Positions 7,732 through 16,531 are shown, counted from the stretch's first letter. The stretch is DNA of 64,000 bases from Pseudomonas mucoides (GCF_015461845.1 NZ_JACOPW010000012.1:1-64000); one strand, 5' to 3'. The notes: a model not told the origin generated them from the letters alone. A program made the numbers and translations.

Positions 7732-8379
7732 CTAGGCAGCTCGTGCCAGCAGGCCTGTGTTGATCCCAGTTACTTCAACTTCAGTTCCTACCTGGTGGAT
7801 TGAACGCAGATGGGCCTTCGCAAACTCCAATCCCGTATCACAGTCAATCGCTCGAACAAAAAGGACGGTGTCGTCGCAATCACCTGGGTAGCGAAGCTGA
7901 TAGTGGTAAATATCACCCGTAGCATCAGCTATAAGAATGCACTTTTGGTTCAAGCTGAATAATTCAGCATTGGGAGCGAGCAAAGCCGCGATCGCTTCGG
8001 CTTCATCCTTGGGGTAATACCCGAGCGTCACTCGAGACTGCCTGCCTGCTGCGTCCTGAAGAGCCACTTCGGTTACACAGCCATACCACTCAACCTGCTC
8101 ACCACTTGCATGCTCAGCAACCCAGTCCATTGCCGAACAGCTATAAGGCCCATTGGCAATATGGTCCAAGCAACCTTGGTAATCATGGTCTGCGATCAGT
8201 AAGAAGCTATCGGTATCGGCAACCAATCTGAAGCCGGGAGCTGTCCCTACATCCATGGCATGGGCATCCAGCAAGGCTTGATCTTGCTCGGGGTGGGCTG
8301 ACAGGTAGGCGAAATGATTCGGGCCAGCAGGTGTAAGTAGCTGGCCGAGGGTGCGCAGAACTGGATATGGGCGGGACAT
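7732..8379 (-). CDS. Hypothetical protein (215 aa)
   Basis: Not recognised. ATG at 8379 chosen because GGAG is 6 nt upstream; the ATG at 8391 has no ribosome site. The protein appears internally repetitive: both halves contain an LIADxxxxxx(Y/H) stretch (FLLIADHDYQGCLDH and CILIADATGDIYHY). Soluble. It follows a copy of the shared promoter element. Confidence 0.65.
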   Translation of the reverse strand: MSRPYPVLRTLGQLLTPAGPNHFAYLSAHPEQDQALLDAHAMDVGTAPGFRLVADTDSFLLIADHDYQGCLDHIANGPYSCSAMDWVAEHASGEQVEWYGCVTEVALQDAAGRQSRVTLGYYPKDEAEAIAALLAPNAELFSLNQKCILIADATGDIYHYQLRYPGDCDDTVLFVRAIDCDTGLEFAKAHLRSIHQVGTEVEVTGINTGLLARAA

Positions 8380-8403
8380 GAAAAACTCCATATAGGTGGT
8401 GGA

Positions 8404-8437
8404 GCCATCTTATGGATGCCGCCGCGTGCCAGAAGCC
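8404..8437 (-). promoter_or_regulatory. Shared promoter element upstream of 7732-8379
   Basis: Minus strand GGCTTCTGGCAC, 16 nt, then GATGGC. Confidence 0.6.
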
Positions 8438-8534
8438 CAGCTCAAGCAGAGCAAGGGGAGCTTTGAAAAAGGGCAGGGGGTTTTGAGTCGCGATGTGAAG
8501 GATCAAACCATACACTCGCCCCAGAATAAGCCAC

Positions 8535-9242
8535 ATGTTGCCTGTTGGTATGAGCCAGAACATCCTCATGAGCCGCCGTAGCATCGTCACTGCGGCGATT
8601 GCAGCGCCTCTAGCCATGGCTGCACTACCAGCCTTCGCAAACAATCCAGGTCAACGCGACTGGCGTGCCGTGCTCCTAGACCACGACCGATTCTTGGACC
8701 TAGAGCGGCCACAGTCAGGAGAAAAAGCCAGGTTTTACTACTACCGAAAAGGGCAGGGATGGGACCCCCGCGGCTATGCCATCGCTTGCACCATCCTGAG
8801 AGACGTTGTCTCGAAGAAAACGGTGCAGATCGATGCCAAGCTCCTTGATCTGTTATGGATCGCAACTGCTTACCTCAGGGTCAAGCAGCTGCCTGCGAAG
8901 ATCATAGTGACCAGCGGATATCGAACGCCTGAGTTCAACTCGTCCCTAGAGGGCGCCGCCCTCAATTCGATGCATGTGAAAGCAAAAGCAGCTGATATCA
9001 GAATTCCGGGTGTGGGAACTGAAGCTCTGGCCAACCTGATCAAGGTGATTGGTGTTGGCGGAGTGGGGACCTACATCTCGAAAAACTTTGTTCACCTAGA
9101 TGTTGGATCTGTCAGAACGTGGAGGCAGGCATACTATTCGCCCTACGAAGAAAGCTGGCTTGCGGGTTATTCAGCGTTGGATCTTGAAAGCGTGCTGGCC
9201 TCGTCAGATACACCTGAACAAGGCCGGATCGTTTACGCCTGA
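8535..9242 (+). CDS. Secreted DUF882/M15-type murein peptidase, Tat signal
   Basis: 235 aa from the first ATG; ATGs at 8550 and 8568 are alternatives and no ribosome site decides. The N-terminus has a twin-arginine signal, MSRRSIVTAAIAAP, with cleavage expected near LPAFA-NN. The mature domain carries the zinc motifs of the YcbK/M15 family: SGYRTPEFNS, SMHVKAKAADI (His and Asp ligands) and FVHLDVG (last His). The family trims peptidoglycan or binds it in the periplasm. Convergent with the OmpA-type gene, 3 nt apart. Confidence 0.8.
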   Translation: MLPVGMSQNILMSRRSIVTAAIAAPLAMAALPAFANNPGQRDWRAVLLDHDRFLDLERPQSGEKARFYYYRKGQGWDPRGYAIACTILRDVVSKKTVQIDAKLLDLLWIATAYLRVKQLPAKIIVTSGYRTPEFNSSLEGAALNSMHVKAKAADIRIPGVGTEALANLIKVIGVGGVGTYISKNFVHLDVGSVRTWRQAYYSPYEESWLAGYSALDLESVLASSDTPEQGRIVYA

Positions 9243-9245
9243 TTT

Positions 9246-9908
9246 TCAGCCTTGCTTGATCTGGATCTCTACCCGGCGGTTTTGTGCGCGGCCTTGAGCA
9301 GTAGCATCGGTAGCCACCGGCATGGAAGGGCCGACGCCTCGCACTGCAATAACTTGAGCGGGTACACCAGCGGCATAGAGATACTGGGCTACTGCTTGAG
9401 CGCGGGCATAGCTCAGGACATTATTGAACTGACGGCTGCCCGTACCATCTGTGTGGCCAGTGATCTCCAACCGCAGATCTTTCTGGTCTTTCAACGCAGT
9501 GGCAATTGCACTAAGGCCTTGGAACGCTGCTGGCTGTAGGTCGGCGGATGCAGTGGCGAAGGCAATGTCTGCTGGGGCTTCAATGGTCATCATTTGACGG
9601 CCAGTGACTGGGTCGAGACTGGTCGTTGCATCCATACCCTTCTGGCGAAGCTCTTCTTTCAGCTTCGCCGATCGCTTATCCATCCAGTAGCCCGTACCGC
9701 CACCGAGCGCTGCGCCAGCTGCAATGCCCACCAAAGCACCACGTTCGCCCCCTACTGCTGCACCCAGGATGCCACCGGCCACCCCGCCTATGGTTGTACC
9801 AATCGCGGTGCGGTTGAATTCCCGTTCGCCTGTCTGAGGGTTCACTGAGCAGCCGGTAACGATGGCGAAGCACAGGGCAAGGGCGGCAGCTTTGATAACG
9901 TTTTGCAT
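9246..9908 (-). CDS. OmpA-family outer-membrane lipoprotein
   Basis: 220 aa. Lipoprotein signal with lipobox IVTGC near residue 20, then a glycine-zipper segment (GGVAGGILGAAVGG, residues 41-70), then an OmpA C-terminal peptidoglycan-binding domain with ITGHTDGTGSRQFN and RAQNRRVEIQI. Architecture matches YiaD/PAL-like proteins that link the outer membrane to murein. AGGAG is 6-7 nt before the ATG. The upstream shared promoter element is one of the best copies, so this envelope gene belongs to the same regulatory set as the DNA metabolism genes. Confidence 0.88.
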   Translation of the reverse strand: MQNVIKAAALALCFAIVTGCSVNPQTGEREFNRTAIGTTIGGVAGGILGAAVGGERGALVGIAAGAALGGGTGYWMDKRSAKLKEELRQKGMDATTSLDPVTGRQMMTIEAPADIAFATASADLQPAAFQGLSAIATALKDQKDLRLEITGHTDGTGSRQFNNVLSYARAQAVAQYLYAAGVPAQVIAVRGVGPSMPVATDATAQGRAQNRRVEIQIKQG

Positions 9909-9932
9909 GGGTTAACTCCTTAGTAAGTGGAC

Positions 9933-9966
9933 CCATGTTCATTGCAGATAGGGTGTGCCAGAACCC
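9933..9966 (-). promoter_or_regulatory. Shared promoter element upstream of the OmpA-type gene
   Basis: Minus strand GGGTTCTGGCAC, 16 nt, then ACATGG: a full consensus match. Confidence 0.7.
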
Positions 9967-10038
9967 CTAGATAAAAACAAAAAGGCAGAGTGTGCCTAAC
10001 TACCAGAACAGTCAGGATTGGCGCACGATTCTGAATGC

Positions 10039-11640
10039 TCAAGTTGAGACCCTATCCGCTCGAAGGATAGCCACCGAAGCGCCTGTACCCTTGAACTCTC
10101 CCTCATAGACCTTCGACCATTGGTGCTCCCAGCCTGGCAAGATGTCCTTACCCCGCAGGCTGGCTGGGAGAATCGCAACGATGCGCCGACGTGCGATCAA
10201 TGAGGCTGACTCAAGGTGAGCAATGGCCCGCCCACTTGAATAGGGTGGGTTCATAGCGACGACATCAAAAGATGAAGCGTTCAAAGCCCAGGTAAGGAAG
10301 TCAGCTTGGACGACCAGGTTGAAATCAAATTTACGGAGGATTCCACAGTTAACCTCGGAGACCTCGACGCAAGTGGTCCGGCTTGCGGGCAGATATTGAG
10401 CGATTCCAGCCTGGCCAGCGCTAGGCTCGCATACCGTCTCGCCAGGCCGGATATCTGCAATTGCTACTACCTCCTTTGCCAAGGTTTCACCCGTACCATA
10501 GAACTGGTGTGTCTTTTGCTCCGGCAGACGCCCAAGGGAAACAACAAGGTCGACTACCTCATTCACCTCCGGGTAGGGAAAGGCATACTCCTGGTAGTCA
10601 ACTTTCGCGCCGCCGATGGCCTGGATGATCATTTCTGCTTCAGGCATGAACTTCATTTCAAAACGTGAAACGTCAAGGGTCCAGACGCCAGTAGGCTTGA
10701 TGCTTTGGCGCTTCAGTTTGGAAACGATTGCAAGAGCACCGAAGCTCAATGGGACTTCCATCAGGGGCCAGTCTTTGTGAACAGCCCGCTTTTTGGTCGG
10801 GCGACGAAACCTGTCAGGGATGGCGTTGGGGTAAATCGAGGCCAGGATTTGGTTGAGCTGCCAAACCATTTCAGGGTGAATTTCGACATGCACTGTCCCG
10901 CTAAGGTGAAAGCGAACCCGCAGAGCCCCGCCGTCAAGAAGGATCCACTTGCCAGGGTTATTGCACCCATAGCTCATCGCTCTTGGGTTCGAGCCAACTG
11001 TACGGTCCCGGCCCATCAACATGGCGATCACATAGCGAAGGTCGGCAATCAGGCGAGTCTTCTCAGACTCGGGATTGCCTGTGGCCTTGCAGCGGGCGTA
11101 CTCGAGGATCATGCGCTTTCCGAATCCTGCAGGTGAATTCGAAACATGGTTAGGTGACAAAGCATGGAACACGCCATCGACTTGCTCGGCTAGGAATCGA
11201 GATCTGCTAGCCAGTAAGGATTGCAGTGTGTCTCGAACTGCCAGCTTCTCGAATGGCAAGCACGTTCGGTTTTCGATCTGTTGATCCCACTCCTTCTGAC
11301 GTGCGGATGGCATGAAAACGCGGACATCCGTAAGGCTCAAAGCACGATTCCAGTATTCAGCATCTAGTGCTTTTACCGCGGCCACAGCATCGAATAGCTC
11401 GGGTGTTGCCCGCATGCGCAAAGCCAGTTCGCCATCAGCGCCGGCGAGGAAATACCCCAAGATTTCGTGGTACCCACTCCCGGCCATCAATTCGCTGACA
11501 CGCTCAATGAGAGCCTTTTGGTACCGGTGTTGGGAAACCAAGCTCTCGATAAGATCGTATTCATTAAGGTCTTTAAGGCCTTCGGCAGAATCAACCAAGT
11601 GACCCTCTGGGGTGGCCGGGTTCGCTAGAGGCGTTGCCAT
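10039..11640 (-). CDS. DUF4942-type DNA methyltransferase
   Basis: 533 aa. The C-terminal third is an adenine-methyltransferase fold: motif I VCEPSAGQAGIAQYL and catalytic motif IV VVAMNPPYSSGRA (NPPY), followed by LPASLRGK. The larger N-terminal part (residues about 1-360) resembles the DUF4942 region found with such enzymes on plasmids and phages. ATG at 11640 has AGGA 8 nt upstream; the longer frame to 11667 starts inside the promoter. No restriction nuclease adjoins it, so it is probably an orphan methylase that protects or marks plasmid DNA. Target sequence unknown. Confidence 0.82.
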   Translation of the reverse strand: MATPLANPATPEGHLVDSAEGLKDLNEYDLIESLVSQHRYQKALIERVSELMAGSGYHEILGYFLAGADGELALRMRATPELFDAVAAVKALDAEYWNRALSLTDVRVFMPSARQKEWDQQIENRTCLPFEKLAVRDTLQSLLASRSRFLAEQVDGVFHALSPNHVSNSPAGFGKRMILEYARCKATGNPESEKTRLIADLRYVIAMLMGRDRTVGSNPRAMSYGCNNPGKWILLDGGALRVRFHLSGTVHVEIHPEMVWQLNQILASIYPNAIPDRFRRPTKKRAVHKDWPLMEVPLSFGALAIVSKLKRQSIKPTGVWTLDVSRFEMKFMPEAEMIIQAIGGAKVDYQEYAFPYPEVNEVVDLVVSLGRLPEQKTHQFYGTGETLAKEVVAIADIRPGETVCEPSAGQAGIAQYLPASRTTCVEVSEVNCGILRKFDFNLVVQADFLTWALNASSFDVVAMNPPYSSGRAIAHLESASLIARRRIVAILPASLRGKDILPGWEHQWSKVYEGEFKGTGASVAILRADRVST

Positions 11641-11665
11641 GTGATAAATCCTGTATTTGATGGGC

Positions 11666-11699
11666 ACAGGATGTAGGCAGTATTAGAGTGGCAGAACCC
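11666..11699 (-). promoter_or_regulatory. Shared promoter element upstream of the DUF4942 methyltransferase
   Basis: Minus strand GGGTTCTGCCAC, 16 nt, then TCCTGT. Strong proximal half, weaker distal half. Confidence 0.55.
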
Positions 11700-12632
11700 T
11701 TACGGCTCTCTAGATACACGCCATCTCGCAGTGGGCAATAAGGCAGTGGCCACTGCCAATCGCTTGCTCACCTTGATGTGGAACTGAGTGATTGGTTGTT
11801 GGCGAAACTCTAGATCGTTGATAGCCAACCTGTCCTGTACTGCACTGCAAACGCTGCAGCTATTCAGCACCACTGAAGCCTTGGACGGTTGGTGGTAACG
11901 TTTGCGGATGTCACCCACTTTGAAGGACCGAAGATCCTTGGGCAGCAGCTCGCCCAGTAGATGAGCAGGTATCTGCTCAAGGCCGTAGAGAGCAAATGTC
12001 GACTCACGGTAGGGAGAGATGATCTCGATAGCAGAGCAGAGATTGGTCCATGCGCGGCACGTGGTGCATTTGGTGAACCCGCCATCAACCCGGACAATTG
12101 CCGATTTCCCCTCACGTAGCGTTCCAAACCACAATGCGCCATTCAGCGCCGAGGTGATGAAATCTTGAAGAGGTAATATCTGGGCCCAGTCACTCAATCG
12201 GTTAAAACTCCGAGTGCCGGAAGGAGTACCCGACCCGGCAAGCAAGGCAGTGTATCCGCTCGCTTCTGACCAGGTCACATGGGCGGCTGGTAGATCAGCC
12301 ACCGGAGTGAAAGCAGGGAAAGGTAAAAGCCACATACCTCTAATGCCGGCACCGCGTAACTCTCTCTGCTTGGCTAATACCGATTCGGTGCTCGATCCAG
12401 CACTAGGTACCTCAACTGCGATTGTCACCTTGCCTCTTCTAGCGCGTACTGACGCCCACCCTGGTCCCGATTTACTGAACAGGACCTGCCAGCCACACAG
12501 TGCAACCGCAGATGAAATGACCTGCACCAATGAGGCTTGCTGGGAGAGGCGGGAAGAAGGCATGGGCAGGACATTGCCAATTCGTGGGTTTGGTTCCGAT
12601 GATGACCCAGCGACCGATAACCTGCTATCCAA
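11700..12632 (-). CDS. CoiA-like nuclease-fold protein with zinc finger
   Basis: Up to 310 aa; the first codon is a TTG and the start is uncertain (ATG at 12563 is an alternative). Residues about 68-105 (VTIAVEVPSAG, then KQRELRGAGIRGMWLLP) follow the E-x-Q/P-S, R, W pattern of CoiA-type PD-(D/E)xK domains. Two CxxC pairs (CTTCRAW and CSVCSA) could hold zinc. It lies 46 nt after the UvrD-type helicase gene without its own promoter element, so the two are probably co-transcribed. CoiA proteins act on incoming single-stranded DNA; a similar role here is inference. Confidence 0.45.
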   Translation of the reverse strand: MDSRLSVAGSSSEPNPRIGNVLPMPSSRLSQQASLVQVISSAVALCGWQVLFSKSGPGWASVRARRGKVTIAVEVPSAGSSTESVLAKQRELRGAGIRGMWLLPFPAFTPVADLPAAHVTWSEASGYTALLAGSGTPSGTRSFNRLSDWAQILPLQDFITSALNGALWFGTLREGKSAIVRVDGGFTKCTTCRAWTNLCSAIEIISPYRESTFALYGLEQIPAHLLGELLPKDLRSFKVGDIRKRYHQPSKASVVLNSCSVCSAVQDRLAINDLEFRQQPITQFHIKVSKRLAVATALLPTARWRVSREP

Positions 12633-12678
12633 AATGGGCTAGTGAAACCATCAGGTGGATGCTGAATTAGCAGTGACT

Positions 12679-14172
12679 TCAATTCAATCCTGCGCGGCGA
12701 TCCTTGGCATGCTTCATCATCGAAATGACCATCGTGTTTAAAGCAAGCATCTTCATCCCTCTGGTCGAGACCACGTAGTAGAGGTTGAGCTCGTCATTGC
12801 GGCGATCAGGATCATCTTTCGCAGCCTGCTCATCCAAAGGATCGTAGGTAAAGTCATCACCGAGCTGAACGTAAGGCCATTCAAGACCTTTGGAGCCATG
12901 CCCTGTTGAAAGTGTGACTGTCGCTGCCATTTCCTGCTCAACAGTGATCTGTTCCAAGCGCTTGATCAGATCAGGAAGCGAATCACCATAGCTCTTGAGG
13001 ATTTTGATGATCCGAACCATTTCTGGATCTTCGGTTTGGTCCGCAATCTCGGCGTATTCCTGAAAGCTCTTATAGTCACGTGTGAGCTGGAAATTCTTGA
13101 TCTTTGAAGTCTGGTTCAACGAAAACCAGTACATGTCCAGGATGGTCTGGATTTGGTATTTTTTGATTCCTCCGACCCAATACACACGCTCCCCGTTGTC
13201 AGGCTCCTGCGGGGCGGGCAGGCACATTAGCGCCCGGTCGATAACACCAGCCACTGTCCGATAAAGGTAGGTGCGGTGCTCAAGCCCATCCGGTAACTTC
13301 GACTTGATCTGGGTCTGCTGCCCGAAACCCTGCAGTAGCGTTCTTTCGCCCTTGAGGGCCAGGATTGTATTGGCGACATGACTCGCTCCCCAGCCAAAGC
13401 GGAAGCTTTTTGAAAGTGTGTGAACCTCGGCATCCTCGAGCCACGGCTCATCTAGGGCATTCTCCGCACCGCGGAACCGGTAGAGTTGCTGGTGGCGATC
13501 GCCAACAAAAATGACTTTGCAGCCATTCAGATACTGCTGCCTCACGAATTGAGTTAGCAGCTTCGTGGTGTCCTGCGCCTCATCAAGCAAAATGGTCTTG
13601 TATCGACGGCTCATGTCAGGGTTAGTGAGTAGCCATGCCTTCAAATACCCGTCGTGCGGCATCTGAGCTTCAAGATCCTGAAGGTTGCACATCCGGCTCC
13701 AGTAAACATTGGCATGCCTGATAACGAGTTGGGCGTGCTGGACTTGACGGCTGTTGAGTGAGATCCCTCGGAATCTCACCAAGTGATGATGCGCAATTTC
13801 AGTGTCAGGGCTACTCATAAACGAATTGAGCATCCCAACAACATCCTTAGCCATCGACCAATCAGACGTATTCATCGCCTTGGCCACGTCAGTGAGCCGA
13901 ATATTGTTGCAGCGCTTGTGGTTGTACTGGCTGCCCAGGGGGCCGTAAGCAAGGCCGTGGGACGTCATAGAAGTCACGTTGCGAGGAAAACGGCGCCGAG
14001 CTTCAGCGGCCACCTCGGTGTTGTAAGCGATGTAGAGGATCTTCTCGTCTGGGTGGTTCTCAGCGTAACCAATCAAAGTCGTCGTTTTGCCGGTGCCAGC
14101 GAACGCATTGACTTTAACCAACCGAGCTAGTGTGGTGATGATTGGGTACTGCTCTTCAGTCCACTGGCGCAT
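12679..14172 (-). CDS. UvrD/Rep-type SF1 DNA helicase
   Basis: 497 aa. Helicase motifs in order: NAFAGTGKTTTLIGYA (Walker A, near residue 29), ILLDEAQDTTKL (DEAQD), FVGDRHQQLYRFRGA, LSKSFRFG, LSTGHGSKGLEWPYVQLGDD and LYYVVSTRGMKML. Shorter than chromosomal UvrD (about 720 aa), as is common for plasmid and phage versions. The frame extends to an ATG at 14253, but that codon sits inside the promoter -10 element; ATG 14172, with AAGGA upstream and the typical opening MRQWTEEQ, is the better start. Expected to unwind DNA 3' to 5' during plasmid replication or repair. Confidence 0.9.
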   Translation of the reverse strand: MRQWTEEQYPIITTLARLVKVNAFAGTGKTTTLIGYAENHPDEKILYIAYNTEVAAEARRRFPRNVTSMTSHGLAYGPLGSQYNHKRCNNIRLTDVAKAMNTSDWSMAKDVVGMLNSFMSSPDTEIAHHHLVRFRGISLNSRQVQHAQLVIRHANVYWSRMCNLQDLEAQMPHDGYLKAWLLTNPDMSRRYKTILLDEAQDTTKLLTQFVRQQYLNGCKVIFVGDRHQQLYRFRGAENALDEPWLEDAEVHTLSKSFRFGWGASHVANTILALKGERTLLQGFGQQTQIKSKLPDGLEHRTYLYRTVAGVIDRALMCLPAPQEPDNGERVYWVGGIKKYQIQTILDMYWFSLNQTSKIKNFQLTRDYKSFQEYAEIADQTEDPEMVRIIKILKSYGDSLPDLIKRLEQITVEQEMAATVTLSTGHGSKGLEWPYVQLGDDFTYDPLDEQAAKDDPDRRNDELNLYYVVSTRGMKMLALNTMVISMMKHAKDRRAGLN

Positions 14173-14249
14173 GGCCTGTCGTCCTTCTGAAAATTGTGTC
14201 AGCCATGCCGAAGTGGACCAGCCTATCCGACGACTGCTCTCTATGCCCG

Positions 14250-14283
14250 CCATAATGGAGGCACAAAAAGTGTGCCACCACCT
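14250..14283 (-). promoter_or_regulatory. Shared promoter element upstream of the UvrD-type helicase
   Basis: Minus strand GGTGGTGGCAC, 16 nt, then TTATGG. It overlaps the upstream ATG of the long frame and so fixes the downstream start. Confidence 0.6.
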
Positions 14284-15160
14284 ACCGAGCTAGATCTGTT
14301 GGCCATGCACAGTCGAAAGGGGCCACATCGAAAGCGAGTCCGTTCGGTGATAGGAAGTCAGCTTGTGCTTCGCCGTAGTTCACCGCGGCGGTGAGTGGAG
14401 CGCAGGTCTTCTCATAGACGCTCACCGAAGTCCCATCCACAGAGTGAGCACCAGCGGCCGCTGAGCAAAGCAGAATGCGCTTAGCGCTATTCACCCTGCC
14501 AATATGGAGGTGGCATCGCCGACGACGCGCCAAGAGGCCCCAGCTATGTGCAGTTTTCAGCTTCCACCCTGTCGACCCCCCAACAAAGATACCAACTCCA
14601 GGATTTAGAAGGTCACGTACGTCATCGGGAACCATCCCGTCTTGAACTGCCAACAGCGCCACGCCTGGAATCCCTTGGATTCGGTTGAGCCACTTGAGTG
14701 AGAACTCAAGGGACTTCAGGCCGCCAGCGACGATATCTGGCACGACTACCATTTTGGCATTCTCACCGAGTAGATCAAAAGCCTTCCCAAAAGCTCGCTC
14801 GTCGAATACCTCCCCCTGTGTGAAGGCAGTCCAAGCACCGTTGTCCAGCATGTACGGAAAGCCTTCAGTGCGCAGGACACCTTTTGCAGACACCAAAAGC
14901 CCCCATCCATTTGCTCGCATAGCGTCAAGATTGCGCTTTGTGCCAGTTCGGCTGGCATATGGGATCATTGGGGTTCTGGAGCTACCAATCAGCTCTTCGA
15001 TCGCGCCATCAGTGTCAGCAGAACCATCAGTGCAGTACATCTCACCATAGGCCTGCAGGGCTTGTGACCGTCCGATGCGGGTACCGTCCCGGTAGGGTTG
15101 CAACCAACGCGGGGCGGTATAAGCGGGCGCTTTAGCAATGGGTAGTTGGTGAGTATGCAT
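14282..15160 (-). CDS. TGT/DpdA-like 7-deazaguanine transglycosylase
   Basis: 292 aa. The pattern of tRNA-guanine transglycosylase is visible: YMLDNGAWTAF (compare DSGGFQ, base-binding Asp), VVVPDIV (second Asp), ALLAVQDGM (compare VQGG), IFVGGSTGWK (compare GGLAVGE) and HSVDGTSV (region of the nucleophilic Asp). No TGT zinc site is evident, and the length is below bacterial TGT (about 375 aa), which fits the phage and plasmid DpdA branch that inserts deazaguanines into DNA. No deazaguanine synthesis genes occur in the window, so precursors would come from the host or elsewhere on the replicon. GGAG lies 8 nt before the ATG. Confidence 0.6.
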   Translation of the reverse strand: MHTHQLPIAKAPAYTAPRWLQPYRDGTRIGRSQALQAYGEMYCTDGSADTDGAIEELIGSSRTPMIPYASRTGTKRNLDAMRANGWGLLVSAKGVLRTEGFPYMLDNGAWTAFTQGEVFDERAFGKAFDLLGENAKMVVVPDIVAGGLKSLEFSLKWLNRIQGIPGVALLAVQDGMVPDDVRDLLNPGVGIFVGGSTGWKLKTAHSWGLLARRRRCHLHIGRVNSAKRILLCSAAAGAHSVDGTSVSVYEKTCAPLTAAVNYGEAQADFLSPNGLAFDVAPFDCAWPTDLAR

Positions 15161-15185
15161 TCGATGGTCTCCGAAGTTGTGGAGA

Positions 15186-15219
15186 CCATACTCGGCCGGG
15201 GAATCGCGTGGCAGAAGCC
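15186..15219 (-). promoter_or_regulatory. Shared promoter element upstream of the TGT-like gene
   Basis: Minus strand GGCTTCTGCCAC, 16 nt, then GTATGG. Confidence 0.65.
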
Positions 15220-15220
15220 T

Positions 15221-15595
15221 CTACCTCAGGTTTTTCAAGGCCGGTAGAAGACTCCCAGGGATTTTGCAGAAGGCAGCCAGATCGTCAATTGAAAGTTGTT
15301 TAGTGAAACGCTTCATGCGCCAACCCTCGCTCGGGTATGAAGCCGAGGTGTAGCTCGGCTTCAGCCAGTTCAGAGCCTGTGCAAGGGATTGAAAACGATG
15401 AATGCCTTGGTATCCAAGGTCGGGACCAATATTCACGCAAGTGATTCGGCTCCGAAGTCTGACAGGAACAGACTCAATAAGAGTGATTAGTGGGCTGGCC
15501 GGTGTGTACACCTGGGGCAGTCTCCCATTGATGGCAAACTCCATCATGGCTTTCGGGCTGCGCAGCATCAGCTGATTTCGTCGTTGGTCGATCAT
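15221..15595 (-). CDS. Hypothetical protein (124 aa)
   Basis: Not recognised. ATG at 15595 has TTAGGAG 5 nt upstream; the frame extends further but into the promoter. Soluble, with a basic middle (EGWRMKRFTKQLS) and C-terminus DLAAFCKIPGSLLPALKNLR. Confidence 0.6.
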   Translation of the reverse strand: MIDQRRNQLMLRSPKAMMEFAINGRLPQVYTPASPLITLIESVPVRLRSRITCVNIGPDLGYQGIHRFQSLAQALNWLKPSYTSASYPSEGWRMKRFTKQLSIDDLAAFCKIPGSLLPALKNLR

Positions 15596-15614
15596 AAGTT
15601 CTCCTAAGAAAACA

Positions 15615-15648
15615 CAATGATCAGCGGCCCCGGGTTGTGCCAGAAGCC
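15615..15648 (-). promoter_or_regulatory. Shared promoter element upstream of 15221-15595
   Basis: Minus strand GGCTTCTGGCAC, 16 nt, then TCATTG. It abuts the stop codon of the upstream gene. Confidence 0.6.
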
Positions 15649-16265
15649 TAGGCAGCTTGTGAGGATGCATCCTTTGCAATGGCTACGTCAGCCATATGAG
15701 CCTCCCAGTCGCCGCGAGAAAGCTTCAGGCGACGTGCTGGAGCGTCATTACGACTGAAGGGATAACGTGCGTCAGGGCGCATGCGATAACGACTCAGGTT
15801 GATACAGTCGCTGTTCCAATCCACCGAGGTAACCCACCAAACCTGCAGGTCATCGGAGCGGGGCAACATCTCGTCATCATCTTTACCATCGAGCAGCACA
15901 GCTACGCCGGTGGCCACACGGATGTTGCTCTGGATTTCACCATGCTGGCCCGCCAGCACAGCCTTGAACGGTTTTAAGCCTTGAACCTTCTCCCACATGC
16001 GAGCGAAGGTGCCACCAGAGATGCAGGACTGGGCATAGAAATGTTCGTCGAAGGGGCGAAAGACTCCCACGCAGGTACACATACTGAGCGCATTGAGACG
16101 GTTGGCGTCATCAGGGTTAAAACCCATTTTGAGACGGATCGCGGACATCAGGAATTCGTTAAGCGCAGCGCTTTTTTGTCGATCGCCAATGGACTTTGCA
16201 ATGCCGGCGGCGGCGGCAAGCATGAAAGCCAGGCCGGTAGACTGGGCTTCGTTAGTTGTCTTCAT
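15648..16265 (-). CDS. Hypothetical protein (205 aa)
   Basis: Not recognised. ATG at 16265 preceded by GAGG. An Ala-rich N-terminal helix (LAFMLAAAAGIAKSIG) is followed by a soluble domain with CTCVGVFRPFDEHFYAQSC and DDLQVWWVTSVDWNS. Lies 10 nt after the preceding small gene, probably in one operon. Confidence 0.6.
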   Translation of the reverse strand: MKTTNEAQSTGLAFMLAAAAGIAKSIGDRQKSAALNEFLMSAIRLKMGFNPDDANRLNALSMCTCVGVFRPFDEHFYAQSCISGGTFARMWEKVQGLKPFKAVLAGQHGEIQSNIRVATGVAVLLDGKDDDEMLPRSDDLQVWWVTSVDWNSDCINLSRYRMRPDARYPFSRNDAPARRLKLSRGDWEAHMADVAIAKDASSQAA

Positions 16266-16275
16266 CGGGCTAGCC

Positions 16276-16524
16276 TCAAGCAATAGCAGGTTGAGCATCG
16301 GGATTCAATGCGCCGTGGACTTTGAACGTCCCGAGGTTTGAGTAGACATTGGCAGACACCCCGTGTGGGAAAAGTCCACCTTCACGCACAATGCGAACGC
16401 GCCAGTTGCCGAGGTTGGTATCGAGAGCCTGGAACACAGTCCCGCTGATCACCGGTGCGAGTTCGGAGATTTCGTTTGGTGTGAAGGTCACGCGGTCGAG
16501 CGGGCTGACCGGGCAATTGGGCAA
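16276..16524 (-). CDS. Hypothetical protein (82 aa), 5' end unresolved
   Basis: The C-terminal 65 residues look protein-like (VTFTPNEISELAPVISGTV, VRIVREGGLFPHGVSANVY). The TTG at 16524 is the first usable start in this frame after the promoter. An ATG at 16564 opens a different frame that leads into an 8-bp tandem repeat (16511-16531); three repeat copies instead of the present two-plus would join that ATG to this frame. The gene may therefore be frame-shifted or phase-variable. Confidence 0.4.
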   Translation of the reverse strand: MPNCPVSPLDRVTFTPNEISELAPVISGTVFQALDTNLGNWRVRIVREGGLFPHGVSANVYSNLGTFKVHGALNPDAQPAIA

Positions 16525-16531
16525 TTGGGCA
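16511..16531. repeat. 8-bp tandem repeat (GGGCAATT, 2.6 copies)
   Basis: Two full units plus a partial third, at the 5' end of the 16276-16524 gene. Eight is not a multiple of three, so unit gain or loss changes the reading frame. Confidence 0.6.

Noticed and set aside
12425..12682. Minus-strand 85-aa frame after the helicase
   Set aside because: It overlaps the CoiA-like gene in another frame and lacks a ribosome site.
14172..14253. Upstream ATG (14253) as start of the UvrD-type helicase
   Set aside because: It overlaps the distal promoter hexamer and has no ribosome site; the family opening MRQWTEEQ begins at 14172.
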